64,000 bases of DNA from the NCBI GenBank assembly GCA_029976075.1, contig JARKNW010000031.1, positions 17,448 through 81,447 on the forward strand, written 5' to 3'. Numbering within the stretch: position 1 is the first letter of the stretch; every line of letters begins with the position of its first letter. The notes under the pieces were generated by a model. It made no database searches, was not told the origin of the DNA, and was given only the letters and a program-made list of their open reading frames with translations. This document shows positions 28,522-38,429 of this stretch, in pieces. A program made the position numbers and the translations under genes. The stretch comes from Pleomorphomonas sp. GTDB taxonomy: Bacteria; Pseudomonadota; Alphaproteobacteria; Rhizobiales; Pleomorphomonadaceae.

Positions 28522-31140
28522 ATGGCGACCGAGCGATACAATGCGCGCGAAGCGGAAACGCGCTGGCAGAGGGCCTGGACCGAAGCCAAGGTTTTCGAGA
28601 CGAAGAACGACGACCCGCGTCCCAAGTATTACGTGCTCGAGATGTTCCCATATCCGTCCGGCCGTATCCACATGGGGCACGTGCGCAACTACACAATGGG
28701 CGACGTGGTCGCGCGCTACAAGCGCGCCAAGGGTTTCAATGTGTTGCATCCCATGGGATGGGACGCGTTCGGCATGCCGGCCGAGAATGCGGCGATGAAA
28801 GGCCATGTCCATCCCAAGACGTGGACTTACGAGAACATCGCCACCATGCGCGGCCAACTGAAGAGCATGGGGTTGTCGCTCGACTGGAGCCGCGAGTTCG
28901 CCACCTGCGACGAAGATTACTACACGCAGCAACAGAAGCTGTTCCTCGACTTCATGAAGGCCGGCCTCGTCGACCGCAAGAAGTCGAAGGTCAACTGGGA
29001 TCCTGTCGACATGACCGTGCTCGCCAACGAGCAGGTGATCGATGGGCGCGGCTGGCGCTCCGGGGCTTTGGTCGAGCAGCGTGAGCTGACGCAGTGGTTC
29101 CTGAAGATTTCCGACTATTCCGACGAGCTGCTGTCCGCTCTCGACACGCTCGACCGCTGGCCGGAAAAGGTCCGGACCATGCAGAAAAACTGGATCGGTC
29201 GGTCGGAAGGTCTCAGGGTTCGTTTCGAGGTCGACGGGCCAACCGTGACCGGCGATCCAACCATCGAGGTGTTTACCACCCGCCCGGACACGTTGTTCGG
29301 CATGAGCTTCCTGGCTCTCTCCGCCGATCATCCCGTGGCGAAGGCGCTTGCCGACAAGGATCCGGCGGTTGCCGCTTTCTGTGACGAATGCCGACGCATC
29401 GGCACCTCGGCGGCGGCTCTCGAGACGGCCGAGAAGAAGGGGCTTGCCACCGGTCTTTCGGTGAAGCATCCCTTCAATGGCAAGAGCTATCCGGTTTATA
29501 TTGCCAACTTCGTGCTCATGGACTACGGCACCGGTGCCATCTTCGGTTGCCCGGCGCACGACCAGCGCGATCTCGATTTTGCTCGCAAGTACGATCTCAC
29601 GGTCACGCCAGTGGTGCTGCCCGAAGGCGCCGATCCCGCTGCCTTTGCGGTGGGCAATGTTGCCTTTACCGACGATGGCAAGCTGTTCAACTCAGCCTTC
29701 CTTGACGGCATGGAGGTTGAGGCGGCCAAGGACCTCGTGGCAAGCAAGCTCGAGGCGACGATGCTCCATGGCGCACCAGCCGCCAAGCGGCAGGTGAATT
29801 ATCGTCTGCGCGATTGGGGAATTTCACGCCAGCGCTACTGGGGCTGCCCGATCCCGGTCATCCACTGTGAAGCCTGCGGTGTGGTGCCGGTGCCAGCGAA
29901 AGACCTGCCAGTGCGTCTCCCCGAGGATGTCGAGTTCGACCGCCCCGGCAACCCGCTCGATCGGCATCCGACCTTCACGAAGTGCGTCTGCCCCGAGTGT
30001 GGCAAGCCGGCCCGGCGCGAGACGGATACCATGGATACGTTTGTCGATTCATCCTGGTATTACAGCCGCTTCACTGAGCCGCGCGCTCAGACGCCGACAG
30101 TACCTGAAGTCGTCAACTCGTGGCTGCCGGTCGATCAGTACATCGGTGGTATCGAGCACGCGATTCTGCATCTCCTCTATTCGCGCTTCTTCACCCGCGC
30201 GATGAAGAAATGCGGGCACGTCGGCTTTGACGAGCCGTTCCGTGGCCTGTTCACCCAGGGCATGGTGGTGCACGAGACCTACCAGTCGGAGAGCGGCGAA
30301 TGGCTCTCGCCGGCCGACATCGAGATCGTCGAGGAGACAGGCGCTCGCAAGGCGCGGCTGCTTTCCTCGGGGGCACCGGTGAAGATCGGTCCCATCGAGA
30401 AGATGTCGAAGTCGAAGAAGAACACGGTCGATCCCACCGATATCATCGACAGCTTTGGCGCAGATACGGCCCGCTGGTTCATGCTGTCCGACAGTCCGCC
30501 GGAGCGTGACGTCGAATGGACGGAGGCGGGCGCCCAGGGAACTGCTCGCTTCCTCCAGCGTGTCTGGCGCATCGTGTCCGAGGCTTCCGAGCTGGTCCCG
30601 ACGTCCGACCGGTCCGAAGGCGGCGACAAGCTGGCGCTTTCCTTGCGCAAGGCGGCCCACAAGGCGCTGGCTGCCGTCGAGGAGAATATCGAGGGGCTGC
30701 GCTTCAACGTGGCGCTGGCCAAGATCTACGAGTTGGTCAATACGCTGGCCGGCGCGCTCACCAACGACAAGACGCTGCTGGCCGCCGATGGCACTGCTGC
30801 GGCTGCCCTGATCGAAGCGACCGGTCTGCTTGTCCGCATGATGGCGCCAATGACGCCACATCTTGCCGAGGAAAGCTGGGCTGCGCTTGGCCATGATGGG
30901 TTGGTCGCGCTGGCTGACTGGCCGGCTGTAGATCAGGCTTTGCTCGTCGAAGATGAAGTGACCATGCCCGTCCAGGTCAACGGCAAGAAACGCGCCGACG
31001 TCACCGTGGCGCGCACGGCCTCGCCTGCCGAGGTTGAGGCGGAGGTGTTGAAGCTCGAAGCCGTGATCAAGGCGCTCGACGGCAAGAGCCCGAAGAAGGT
31101 CATCGTCGTCGCCCAGAGGATCGTCAATGTGGTCGTCTGA
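28522..31140 (+). CDS. leuS: Leucyl-tRNA synthetase
   Basis: 872 residues. Class I synthetase with the HIGH-type motif in [16 protein letters not shown], an inserted editing domain from about 230 to 420 ([16 protein letters not shown]), zinc-type CEACGVVP and [12 protein letters not shown] pairs, the tRNA-binding [17 protein letters not shown] segment, and [12 protein letters not shown] as the KMSKS loop. The C-terminal domain ends with [14 protein letters not shown]. Upstream 182 bases show no clear structure. Its 3' end overlaps lptE by 14 bases. Confidence 0.98.
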   Translation: MATERYNAREAETRWQRAWTEAKVFETKNDDPRPKYYVLEMFPYPSGRIHMGHVRNYTMGDVVARYKRAKGFNVLHPMGWDAFGMPAENAAMKGHVHPKTWTYENIATMRGQLKSMGLSLDWSREFATCDEDYYTQQQKLFLDFMKAGLVDRKKSKVNWDPVDMTVLANEQVIDGRGWRSGALVEQRELTQWFLKISDYSDELLSALDTLDRWPEKVRTMQKNWIGRSEGLRVRFEVDGPTVTGDPTIEVFTTRPDTLFGMSFLALSADHPVAKALADKDPAVAAFCDECRRIGTSAAALETAEKKGLATGLSVKHPFNGKSYPVYIANFVLMDYGTGAIFGCPAHDQRDLDFARKYDLTVTPVVLPEGADPAAFAVGNVAFTDDGKLFNSAFLDGMEVEAAKDLVASKLEATMLHGAPAAKRQVNYRLRDWGISRQRYWGCPIPVIHCEACGVVPVPAKDLPVRLPEDVEFDRPGNPLDRHPTFTKCVCPECGKPARRETDTMDTFVDSSWYYSRFTEPRAQTPTVPEVVNSWLPVDQYIGGIEHAILHLLYSRFFTRAMKKCGHVGFDEPFRGLFTQGMVVHETYQSESGEWLSPADIEIVEETGARKARLLSSGAPVKIGPIEKMSKSKKNTVDPTDIIDSFGADTARWFMLSDSPPERDVEWTEAGAQGTARFLQRVWRIVSEASELVPTSDRSEGGDKLALSLRKAAHKALAAVEENIEGLRFNVALAKIYELVNTLAGALTNDKTLLAADGTAAAALIEATGLLVRMMAPMTPHLAEESWAALGHDGLVALADWPAVDQALLVEDEVTMPVQVNGKKRADVTVARTASPAEVEAEVLKLEAVIKALDGKSPKKVIVVAQRIVNVVV

Positions 31141-31660
31141 TCTCCTCCGCCGCAGCGCTTTGCTGCTGGCGGCTGCGGCCCTTCTCGCCGCCTGCCAGGT
31201 GCGGCCCGTTTATGCGCCTGTAGGTGCGTCAGCGGTGGGTGGTAAACCTGCCATGGCGACCGAGCTCGCCTCGATCGCCATCGATGTGCAGACCGATCGC
31301 GTACCGCAGGTGTTGATGAACGAGCTGATCTTTCAGCTGCGCGGTGGCGGTTCTTTGGTCAAACCCAAGTATCGTCTGCACCTCATCGTGACGGAAAGCG
31401 TCTCGGATCTGGCCATCAGGGCCAGTGAAGATATTGCGGTGGCGAAACTGGTGTCACTGACGACGACCTATACGCTGACCGAGATTGCCACGGGGCAGGT
31501 GATCACGTCGGATAACGTCTACACCACGTCCTCGTTCGACGTGACATCGCAGCGCTACGCCAATGTCCGATCGGCGCAGGAAGCCGAAGATCGCGCGGCT
31601 CGCGCAGCGGCGGCCGATATTCGCTTGCGCCTGTCCTCGGCGTTGATCGGCAAGGGCTGA
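31127..31660 (+). CDS. lptE: LPS-assembly lipoprotein LptE
   Basis: 177 residues. Lipoprotein signal with lipobox LLAAC near residue 22, followed by the RPVYAP motif typical of alphaproteobacterial LptE. LptE plugs the LptD barrel and helps place lipopolysaccharide in the outer membrane. It overlaps the end of leuS by 14 bases and precedes holA by 4, the conserved leuS-lptE-holA order, so expression is probably coupled. Confidence 0.92.
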   Translation: MWSSDLLRRSALLLAAAALLAACQVRPVYAPVGASAVGGKPAMATELASIAIDVQTDRVPQVLMNELIFQLRGGGSLVKPKYRLHLIVTESVSDLAIRASEDIAVAKLVSLTTTYTLTEIATGQVITSDNVYTTSSFDVTSQRYANVRSAQEAEDRAARAAAADIRLRLSSALIGKG

Positions 31661-31664
31661 GACG

Positions 31665-32711
31665 ATGGTGGCCGCGCGTGCTCAAGAGGCTGACCGCCTC
31701 GTTGCGCGGCCGCCGAAAGATGTGGCTTTCTATCTTGTCTACGGTCCGGATACCGGGCTGGTCTCCGAACGTGCGAAGACGATCGCCGCTGCCTTTTCCG
31801 ACCCCGGCGATCCTTTTGCGTTGGTTCGCATCGAAGCGTCCGAGCTCACGGCCAACCCATCGCGGCTCGCCGACGAGGCTTATGCGGTGTCGATGTTCTC
31901 AAGCCGGCGGGCCATTATTCTGCGTGATGGTGGGGCGCGTACGGATCTTGCGAGCCGTTTCCGGGCGCTTTTCAAAGAACCGCCGCCTGATACGGCCATC
32001 GTCGTCGAAGCGGGTGATCTCAAGAAATCCAATCCGCTGCGGGTACTGTTCGAGCAGGAAAGCCGGGCTTATGCCATTCCCTGCTTCGCCGACGATGAAC
32101 GATCGATTGGTGCACTGATCGATGAGGAAGTAAGGGCTTCAGGGCTTTCGATTGCTCCGGAAGCGCGCGCGTTGCTGGTCTCGCTCCTCGGTGGCGACCG
32201 GTTGATGACGCGGGGAGAGATTCAGAAACTCTGTCTGCATGCCCACGGAGCTGAAGCCATCACACTCGCCGATGTCGAGACGCTGATCGGCGACAGTTCG
32301 ACGTTCGCAGTGGATGAAGTTATCGATGCTGCCGCCAGCGGAGCTCTGACAGAACTTGCCGAAGGGTTGGCGAAGGCGCGGGCCGAAGGGGTTGATGCCG
32401 GCCAAATTGCTGGCGCGGCGCTTCGGCATTTCATGTTGCTCGACGAAATACGTGCAGCCGTGGACTCCGGCGTCTCCCCGACCGATGCTGTCAATGGCGC
32501 TCGTCCGCCGGTTTTTTTCAAGCGGAAAGGCAAGGTGGAGACGGCTCTTGGCCTCTGGACACCGGCCCGGCTTGCAAGAGCGATCGTTGTGCTCGGTGAG
32601 GCAGCGCGTGACGCTCGTCTCAATCCGGTGCTTTCGGCTGATATCGTAGGCGAGACACTTTTGACGCTCGCCCGCGCCGCTGACCAGGTGGCCGGCCGGC
32701 GGCGCAGGTAA
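31665..32711 (+). CDS. holA: DNA polymerase III delta subunit
   Basis: 348 residues. HolA is the wrench of the clamp loader that opens the beta ring. The AAA+-like fold without a working Walker A starts with FYLVYGPDTGLVSERAKTIAA, followed by SSRRAIILRDGG, the LLVSLLGGDRLMTRGEIQKLCLH region and a C-terminal collar domain rich in Ala and Leu. ATG 31665. Convergent with the first Nudix gene; the two stops are 2 bases apart. Confidence 0.94.
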   Translation: MVAARAQEADRLVARPPKDVAFYLVYGPDTGLVSERAKTIAAAFSDPGDPFALVRIEASELTANPSRLADEAYAVSMFSSRRAIILRDGGARTDLASRFRALFKEPPPDTAIVVEAGDLKKSNPLRVLFEQESRAYAIPCFADDERSIGALIDEEVRASGLSIAPEARALLVSLLGGDRLMTRGEIQKLCLHAHGAEAITLADVETLIGDSSTFAVDEVIDAAASGALTELAEGLAKARAEGVDAGQIAGAALRHFMLLDEIRAAVDSGVSPTDAVNGARPPVFFKRKGKVETALGLWTPARLARAIVVLGEAARDARLNPVLSADIVGETLLTLARAADQVAGRRRR

Positions 32712-32713
32712 GC

Positions 32714-33286
32714 TCAGGCTGCGCCTATATCCTCAAAAATGCTTGCCACGCGGCCATACTGCTGTCGCCGATGCAACGGGGCCACCGAGGGCATTTCGGC
32801 GAGCGAGCGCCAACGCCACTCCAGAAACTCGGGCGGCTCGTCTGTATGGGTTGCCGCAATGGTGATCTCGTCTTCGCTGCCAGAGAAGCGAAAGGCCACC
32901 CAGCGCTGTCGCTGTCCCCGGAATGGGTAGAGCTTATGGATTCTCGCCCCGCGAACAGGGAAGTCATAACTCCACCATTCGTCGGTCACGGCAATCAGTT
33001 TGGCGCTGCGGACCCCTGTTTCTTCCCAGAGTTCGCGTCGGGCCGCCGCGACGATGTCCTCGCCGGGGTCGATCCCGCCTTGTGGCAGTGCCCAGTCGGC
33101 GCCGTCCGTGAAGATCTCCGGGTCCGGCCAGCCAAACGGATTGGCGTAAGCTCTACCCGCGAACACCAGCCCCTCCGCATTGAACAGGCAGATACCGACG
33201 TTTGGCCGATAGGGTAGGTCTGGCAGCAGCGGTTCCCGTTCCGACGGGCTCGGCGGTGCACTGGCGGCGGGGATGCGGGCGGTCAT
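32714..33286 (-). CDS. Nudix hydrolase, RppH-like (distal copy)
   Basis: 190 residues. RppH-type domain: YRPNVGICLFNAEGLVFAGRA, WALPQGGIDPGEDIVAAARRE with the Nudix box completed by LWEETGV, then FRGQRQRWVAFRF. The tryptophan/QRQ elements are typical of RNA pyrophosphohydrolases, which start decay by trimming the 5' triphosphate. It begins inside the end of the neighbouring RppH gene (4-base overlap), so the two are translated together. Compared with that copy it has a longer N-terminus. Confidence 0.9.
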   Translation of the reverse strand: MTARIPAASAPPSPSEREPLLPDLPYRPNVGICLFNAEGLVFAGRAYANPFGWPDPEIFTDGADWALPQGGIDPGEDIVAAARRELWEETGVRSAKLIAVTDEWWSYDFPVRGARIHKLYPFRGQRQRWVAFRFSGSEDEITIAATHTDEPPEFLEWRWRSLAEMPSVAPLHRRQQYGRVASIFEDIGAA

Positions 33287-33789
33287 GTCGGCACCGCCAG
33301 ACTGGCGAAGGCAGTAGCCAGCTTTTCGTAGATTGGCCGCTTGAATGCCACAACGAGACTAGGAATTTCGGGAAGCGGCCTCCAGGCCCAGCGAGAGAAC
33401 TCAGCCGGATGAGCACCGCCGCCGGGGTTCTCGATGTCGATTTCACTATCGTTGCCAAGAAAACGGAAGGCGAACCACTTCTGTGTCTGTCCGCGCCACT
33501 TCCGCTGGAAACGGCCGGTGGCAAGTTCGTCGGGAACGTCATAGCGATACCAGTCCGGCGCTTCGCCAAGAAGCTCGACCGAGCGGACCGAGGTTTCCTC
33601 CCATAGTTCGCGGCGGGCGGCTTCGAACGGCGTTTCCTCCTCATCGATCCCACCTTGAGGCATCTGCCAGGGAGCGGCCTCCGGCGCGTCCTCAAGGTCG
33701 GCGCGATGGCCAACGAAGACGAGGCCGGCGCGATTGATCAGCACGGCCCCTGCGCAGGGACGGTAGGGAAGATCGGCTCGGGAAGTCAT
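33283..33789 (-). CDS. rppH: RNA pyrophosphohydrolase RppH-like (proximal copy)
   Basis: 168 residues. LPYRPCAGAVLINRAGLVFVG opens the Nudix fold; the Nudix box reads GGIDEEETPFEAARRELWEE followed by TSV, so the usual glycine near its end is serine. RGQTQKWFAFRFLGNDSEI is typical RppH. ATG 33789 is preferred over a TTG at 33801, which would run into the deacetylase gene. Follows that gene by 8 bases and overlaps the next Nudix gene by 4. I cannot say which of the two copies is the main RppH. Confidence 0.9.
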   Translation of the reverse strand: MTSRADLPYRPCAGAVLINRAGLVFVGHRADLEDAPEAAPWQMPQGGIDEEETPFEAARRELWEETSVRSVELLGEAPDWYRYDVPDELATGRFQRKWRGQTQKWFAFRFLGNDSEIDIENPGGGAHPAEFSRWAWRPLPEIPSLVVAFKRPIYEKLATAFASLAVPT

Positions 33790-33797
33790 GGTTCGTC

Positions 33798-34919
33798 TCA
33801 ATTCTGCTTGGGAACGGCGGTGATCGGGACCAGCGTGATGCCGCGGCTGTCCAGTCCGCCTGTCCAGCTGGTCAGTGCCTTCAGCGTTGCCGGTCTGGCG
33901 CTGGCCACGCCGACAGCAAGACCCCGCGTACGGGCAATCTGTTCGAGCTGGGCCAGACGTCCTGTGATCTCGTTCGGGGTCGGCACAGCGTCGATGACGA
34001 GATCGGCCCTGGCAAATGCGGTCTTGAATTTTCCGGCTGATTGCTCCGCGACGCTTCGGGGCGAGCTTCCATCGTCAAGGTACAGAAGCCCGCGCAGCGC
34101 GATCTCCTGCAAGACCGGATCGAGCGCCGCTGCCTCGGATGTGAAGCGGGCCCCCATATAGTTGACCACGCCGACGTAGGTCGTCAGTCGCCCCATGACT
34201 CGGTGCAGGTTTTCGATGTTCTGACGAGCGTCCTTGCCAACCAGCAGCGTGTTCTCGCCAGGGTCGTTGTCAGGATAGTCGAAGGGTTCGAGCGGTACCT
34301 GCAGCAAGAGTTCGTGCCCGTCCTGTCGGGCCTTGGCGGTCCAACGATCGAGGCTGGCTCCATAGGGAGCAAAGCCCAGGGTCACTTGGGGCGGCAGCTT
34401 GGAGAGCGCTTCTTGTGTTCCGGTCTGGCTGAGGCCGAGATCGCCAACGACGATGGCAATTTTCGGCGAGGCACCGACGAAGCTGGGAACGGGACGGGCG
34501 TAGACGTCCATCGGCTTGCGACCGTCGGCAGCGATTCGGGGCAATGGTCCGAAAGGCGATGCCTCGGTCAGCGCCGCATCCGCCTCAACTGGCAACGCTA
34601 CCGTGGCCTCCGCCTCTTTCGGGCCTTCGACCGTCACTCCGGCTTGTGGTTTGCTCTCCGTCGGCGGAGGCAATAGCTCGCCGGTGCCAGATTTCACACC
34701 CACCGTCGCGATGTCGGCACGCGCGTATCCGGTATCGGAAGTCTCGATCTTGGCGCGCGCATAGGGCTCGCCGCCGAGCGGGTCGTTGACCACCATCAGC
34801 CAGACGGCGAGGCCGGCAAACAGACAGGCCGTAATGACGGCGGCTATGGCGCCAACCGGCACGCGAAGCCTTCGGCTGCCAGAGCCGCCGAAGCCGAGAG
34901 GATTGGTCAGGTCGTTCAT
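33798..34919 (-). CDS. Divergent polysaccharide deacetylase family protein (YibQ-like)
   Basis: 373 residues. An N-terminal membrane helix (VGAIAAVITACLFAGLAVWLMVV) anchors a periplasmic domain after a Pro/Glu/Ala-rich linker. The C-terminal half has the divergent polysaccharide deacetylase layout: KIAIVVGDLGLSQTGTQEAL, VTLGFAPYGASLDRW, ELLLQVPLEPFDYPDNDPGENTL and YMGARFTSEAAAL, which is the COG2861 set. Substrate is unknown; its place beside envC and ctpA hints at a cell-wall role. It is separated from ctpA by 146 bases with a terminator. Confidence 0.9.
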   Translation of the reverse strand: MNDLTNPLGFGGSGSRRLRVPVGAIAAVITACLFAGLAVWLMVVNDPLGGEPYARAKIETSDTGYARADIATVGVKSGTGELLPPPTESKPQAGVTVEGPKEAEATVALPVEADAALTEASPFGPLPRIAADGRKPMDVYARPVPSFVGASPKIAIVVGDLGLSQTGTQEALSKLPPQVTLGFAPYGASLDRWTAKARQDGHELLLQVPLEPFDYPDNDPGENTLLVGKDARQNIENLHRVMGRLTTYVGVVNYMGARFTSEAAALDPVLQEIALRGLLYLDDGSSPRSVAEQSAGKFKTAFARADLVIDAVPTPNEITGRLAQLEQIARTRGLAVGVASARPATLKALTSWTGGLDSRGITLVPITAVPKQN

Positions 34920-35013
34920 GGCGCGTGGAATCCGGCTATTGGCGATCGCCCTGATTCGGTCTTCCGGAGCTTAGTTCAATCCGCGACCGTGCGGTATGCC
35001 AGTGAAACGCAAC

Positions 35014-35036
35014 GGGCCGAGGTAGAACCCCGGCCC
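35014..35036 (-). terminator. Terminator after ctpA
   Basis: Stem GGGCCG/CGGCCC extended by GG/CC across one A-C mismatch, loop TAGAA, 30 bases beyond the ctpA stop on the minus strand. The downstream tract (GTTGCGTTTC) has only a short T-run. Confidence 0.6.
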
Positions 35037-35065
35037 ATCGGTAGTTTCAGCCCGCTGTTCTTCGC

Positions 35066-36397
35066 TCAGTTGGCGACGGGATCGTCACCCTTCGGCGGGA
35101 AAGCGGCATTGGCCTGCAATCCGCGCAGCAGATCGAGCGCGAGATTGAGCTGCTTGTCGTCCTTGGCGTCCGGCGGCACGTAGGCCTGGCTGCCGGAGCC
35201 TTCCGCTCCTTCGGTTTCGCTCTTGAGGTGACCCTTGAGCGAAGCCTCACCCTTTGTTTCGGTTACCTGATTTTTCAGGTCTTCGGGCAGGTCCTGCAGC
35301 ACCTCGATATCAGGGTGAATGCCCTTGGCCTGGATAGAGTTGCCCGACGGAGTGTAGTAGCGGGCGGTGGTCAACCGGATGGCGCCATTCGAACCCAGCG
35401 GGATAATGGTCTGCACCGACCCCTTGCCGAAGGAGCGCGTACCGAGGATCGTGGCCCGACGATGGTCCTGAAGCGCGCCGGCGACGATCTCCGAGGCCGA
35501 GGCCGAACCACCATTGATCAGCACGATGACCGGCTTGTCGCCGACCAGTTCGCCAGCCTTGGCGGCATAGCGGCGAGTGTCGCTGTCGTGGCGTCCGCGT
35601 GTCGAGACGATCTCGCCCTTGTCGAGGAAGGCGTCCGAAACGGCGATCGCCTGGTCGAGAAGGCCGCCTGGGTCGTTACGCAGATCGAGCACGTAGCCCT
35701 TCAGCTTGTCGGCAGGGATGGCGGCATCGATCTTGTCGATGGCGGTCTTGAGGCCGTCGAAGGTTTGGGCAGTGAACTGGGAGATGCGGATGTAGCCGAC
35801 ATCTTCCTTCACCTCGTAACGCACCGACTGCATCTTGATGACGTCACGAACGATCTTGACGTCGAATGGCTTGTCCGTGCCGCGGACCACACTGAGGGTG
35901 ATCGACGAATTGACGGGGCCGCGCATCTTGTCGACCGCTTCGTTGAGGGTCAGGCCCTTCACGTCGGTGCCATCGATGGCGGTGATCAGATCGCCGGCGC
36001 GGATGCCTGCCTTGGTGGCCGGTGTGTCGTCGATCGGCGTCACCACCTTGACGATACCGTCCTCCATCGTGACCTCGATGCCGAGCCCGCCGAACTCGCC
36101 CTTGGTCTGAACCTGCATGTCCTGGTAGCTCTTGGCATTCATGTAGCTTGAATGCGGATCGAGCGAGGTCAGCATGCCGTTGATCGCCGCTTCGATCAGC
36201 GCGGGCTCATCGGGTTCCTCGACATAGTCGGAGCGGATTCGCTCGAATACGTCGCCGAACAGGTTGAGCTGGCGATAGGTATCGACGCCGGCAGCCACGG
36301 CCGACCCGAAGCCGGGCAGACGGTGCTCGAGGGTCAGGGTGGTAACGCCGGCGCCCAGTACGGCACCCGCTGCGAGTAGCGACAGTTTTCTGATCAT
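35066..36397 (-). CDS. ctpA: Carboxy-terminal processing protease CtpA (S41)
   Basis: 443 residues. An N-terminal signal or anchor (LSLLAAGAVLGAGVTTLTL) is followed by a helical segment, a PDZ domain (FGGLGIEVTMEDGIVKVVTPIDDTP-type region, about 85-165) and the S41 protease core with the catalytic serine in NGGSASASEIVAGAL and lysine in TRSFGKGSVQT. CtpA proteases trim or degrade periplasmic proteins, including cell-wall hydrolases. ATG 36397 has GGAAGG upstream and overlaps envC by 4 bases, which fits a joint role with EnvC in wall remodelling. Confidence 0.95.
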   Translation of the reverse strand: MIRKLSLLAAGAVLGAGVTTLTLEHRLPGFGSAVAAGVDTYRQLNLFGDVFERIRSDYVEEPDEPALIEAAINGMLTSLDPHSSYMNAKSYQDMQVQTKGEFGGLGIEVTMEDGIVKVVTPIDDTPATKAGIRAGDLITAIDGTDVKGLTLNEAVDKMRGPVNSSITLSVVRGTDKPFDVKIVRDVIKMQSVRYEVKEDVGYIRISQFTAQTFDGLKTAIDKIDAAIPADKLKGYVLDLRNDPGGLLDQAIAVSDAFLDKGEIVSTRGRHDSDTRRYAAKAGELVGDKPVIVLINGGSASASEIVAGALQDHRRATILGTRSFGKGSVQTIIPLGSNGAIRLTTARYYTPSGNSIQAKGIHPDIEVLQDLPEDLKNQVTETKGEASLKGHLKSETEGAEGSGSQAYVPPDAKDDKQLNLALDLLRGLQANAAFPPKGDDPVAN

Positions 36398-37749
36398 CCG
36401 CTGACCTTCCGATCCTGCGATGCGACCCACCAGGGGGAGGGATCGATCGAAGTTCCACCTTTGCGAAATTCGACGTAAAGCACGGGCTGCGTGACGCTGG
36501 CATCCATCGCGGCGGCGCTGGCCAGCCGCTGGCTTCCCATGACACCGACAGGCTCGCCCGTCAAAACAAATTGGTCCAGCTGGACATCGATCCGTTCCAT
36601 GCCGGCGAGAACGATATGATAGTCGTCGCCTGCGTCGAGGATCAAGAGCTGTCCATAGGAACGGAATGGCCCGGCGTAGACGACGCGACCATCAGCCGGC
36701 GATACGACGCGGGCACCGGCCCGCGTGGCGATCGATTGGCCCTGCGAGATGCCGCCCAAGCCATTGTCGTCGCCGAAGGCCTGCAGGTTGACGCCGCGCA
36801 CGGGCGGAATGAGCCGTCCCTTGGCATCGGCAAAGGCCATTGCCGGCCCAAGGCGACTTCCGGCACTGGGAGCAGTCGTCGCCGTTGCTGGCGATCCGGT
36901 CCGTGACGCCGGCAGCGCCTTCTTCATGCCGCCGATCAGTTCCTCGAGGCTGCGGGCATTCTTGGCCAGCTCTTCCGCCCGCGCCTTCTCGGCCGCAAGA
37001 TCGGCCGTTCGCGCTTCGCTTTCGGCTTTTTTCTTTTCGATGAGCAGCGTCAAGCGTTGCCGTTCCTCGGCGATGGCAGCCGCGTCGGCCCGGAGGCGAT
37101 CGCGCTCGGCCGCAGCGCGAGTCCGCTCTGTCACGAGGGCGTCGAGGTCGGATTGCAGCGCCTCGGCTTCTATGCGGATCTCCGGCAGCACGGCACCGAC
37201 CACGACCGCCGAACGTACGGCTTTCAGAGCATCTTCGGGGCTGACCACGAGCGCTGGCGGCGGCTGGCGCCCGATGCGCTGGGCGGTGGAGAGCACGGCA
37301 ATCAGCACGTCGCGTCGGCTGGCCAGCGATTTGCGAATGCGGGCCTCATTGTCGGCCCCTCGGGCGAGGCGCTCCTCGCTGTCGGTGATGGATTGCTCCA
37401 GCGCCTGAACGCGCGCCGCCGATGTCACGAGCTGATCGTTGAGGGCCTGCTGGTCACGCGAGAGGCCGGCGATCTCGGCGGCTATTTCCGCCTGCTTCTC
37501 GGCCGAAAGCTCCATGGAGCTGCGCAGCTTGGCCAGCTCCTGATCTTTCAACGCACGCTCGGCGTCCAGGCGATCACTGTCGGTGGCGCTCGTTGAGACA
37601 GAAGTCGGCCTGACCATGTTGGTTGCTGGCGCGAAAGCGGTCGCCTCGGGTGGCAAGCCGTCTTGAGCCAGGACATGACTCGGCAGCGCCGCGACAACGG
37701 CGGCGATAACGAGGCGATAGGCTCCAGGACGTCGCATTTCGGGCGGCAT
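36394..37749 (-). CDS. envC: EnvC-type murein hydrolase activator (degenerate M23)
   Basis: 451 residues. A signal peptide (YRLVIAAVVAALPSHVLAQ) is followed by long coiled coil (about 40-260, rich in Ala, Glu, Arg) and a C-terminal LytM/M23 domain. The usual zinc ligands are missing: the first HxxxD site reads SIATRAGA and the final HxH is LYVEFRK, so it is probably a non-catalytic activator of amidases, like E. coli EnvC. Start uncertain: ATG 37749 or 37737; TTG 37782 is less likely. Directly upstream of ctpA. Confidence 0.9.
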   Translation of the reverse strand: MPPEMRRPGAYRLVIAAVVAALPSHVLAQDGLPPEATAFAPATNMVRPTSVSTSATDSDRLDAERALKDQELAKLRSSMELSAEKQAEIAAEIAGLSRDQQALNDQLVTSAARVQALEQSITDSEERLARGADNEARIRKSLASRRDVLIAVLSTAQRIGRQPPPALVVSPEDALKAVRSAVVVGAVLPEIRIEAEALQSDLDALVTERTRAAAERDRLRADAAAIAEERQRLTLLIEKKKAESEARTADLAAEKARAEELAKNARSLEELIGGMKKALPASRTGSPATATTAPSAGSRLGPAMAFADAKGRLIPPVRGVNLQAFGDDNGLGGISQGQSIATRAGARVVSPADGRVVYAGPFRSYGQLLILDAGDDYHIVLAGMERIDVQLDQFVLTGEPVGVMGSQRLASAAAMDASVTQPVLYVEFRKGGTSIDPSPWWVASQDRKVSG

Positions 37750-37856
37750 GGACGGTGGGCTGTCCGGTGGCTGTGCGTTCAAGCGGTCAAGCCTACCGGC
37801 CTTTCCGTTAACGCTTCGTCAACCAAGGTTCGATGGCAGCGAGGCGTCGGTGCGGA

Positions 37857-38339
37857 TCAGGGCCGATGATAGGGGTGGCCACTCAAGATAGTGACCGCAC
37901 GATAGATCTGCTCTGCGGCGAGAATGCGGACGATCTGATGTGGCCATGTCAGCCGGCCAAATGAAATGCGATGACCGGCGCGCGACAGGAGTTCCTGTCC
38001 GTGACCATCCGGTCCGCCGATCAACAGGACTGTGTTCGGAGTGCCGCGATCGCGCGCCTCTCCCAGCATTTCGGCAAATCGTTCGGAGGTTGGCGAATCA
38101 CCTCGTTCATCAAGGGCGATGAGCAAGGCCCCCGGTGGCAGGTCGGCAAGAAGCTCGCGCGCTTCTTCCTCCTTGCGCTGCAAGGCCTCACGCGCCCGAC
38201 TTTCGACTATTTCACGGGCGGTGACAGAGGAAAAGCCAATGGATCGACCGGCCTTGTCGGCGCGATCGAGATAGCGGTCGGCAAGCTCGCGCTCGGGACC
38301 GGCCTTCAGTTTTCCAACAGCGTGAATGGCGATGCGCAT
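37857..38339 (-). CDS. rlmH: 23S rRNA pseudouridine-1915 N3-methyltransferase RlmH
   Basis: 160 residues, SPOUT methyltransferase acting on assembled 70S ribosomes. Signatures: MRIAIHAVGKLKAGPE at the start, LDERGDSPTSERFAEML and LLIGGPDGHG (knot/SAM loop), then RLTWPHQIVRILAAEQIYRA and a C-terminal GHPYHRP that contributes to the active site. ATG 38339 is the family start; the open frame extends upstream through 38423 without resemblance. It lies between rsfS (188-base gap with a palindromic repeat) and envC. Confidence 0.96.
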   Translation of the reverse strand: MRIAIHAVGKLKAGPERELADRYLDRADKAGRSIGFSSVTAREIVESRAREALQRKEEEARELLADLPPGALLIALDERGDSPTSERFAEMLGEARDRGTPNTVLLIGGPDGHGQELLSRAGHRISFGRLTWPHQIVRILAAEQIYRAVTILSGHPYHRP

Positions 38340-38429
38340 AAGTCTCTTCTTGTTCGGCGCACACACCGTACCGGCGGGGCCAGCGGCCCCGCACGTCGGG
38401 GTCATGAGAAGCTTCCGAACCATTTCTGG

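Noticed and set aside
35228..36151. Plus-strand open frame of 307 codons
   Set aside because: Antisense to ctpA; composition is that of a shadow frame.
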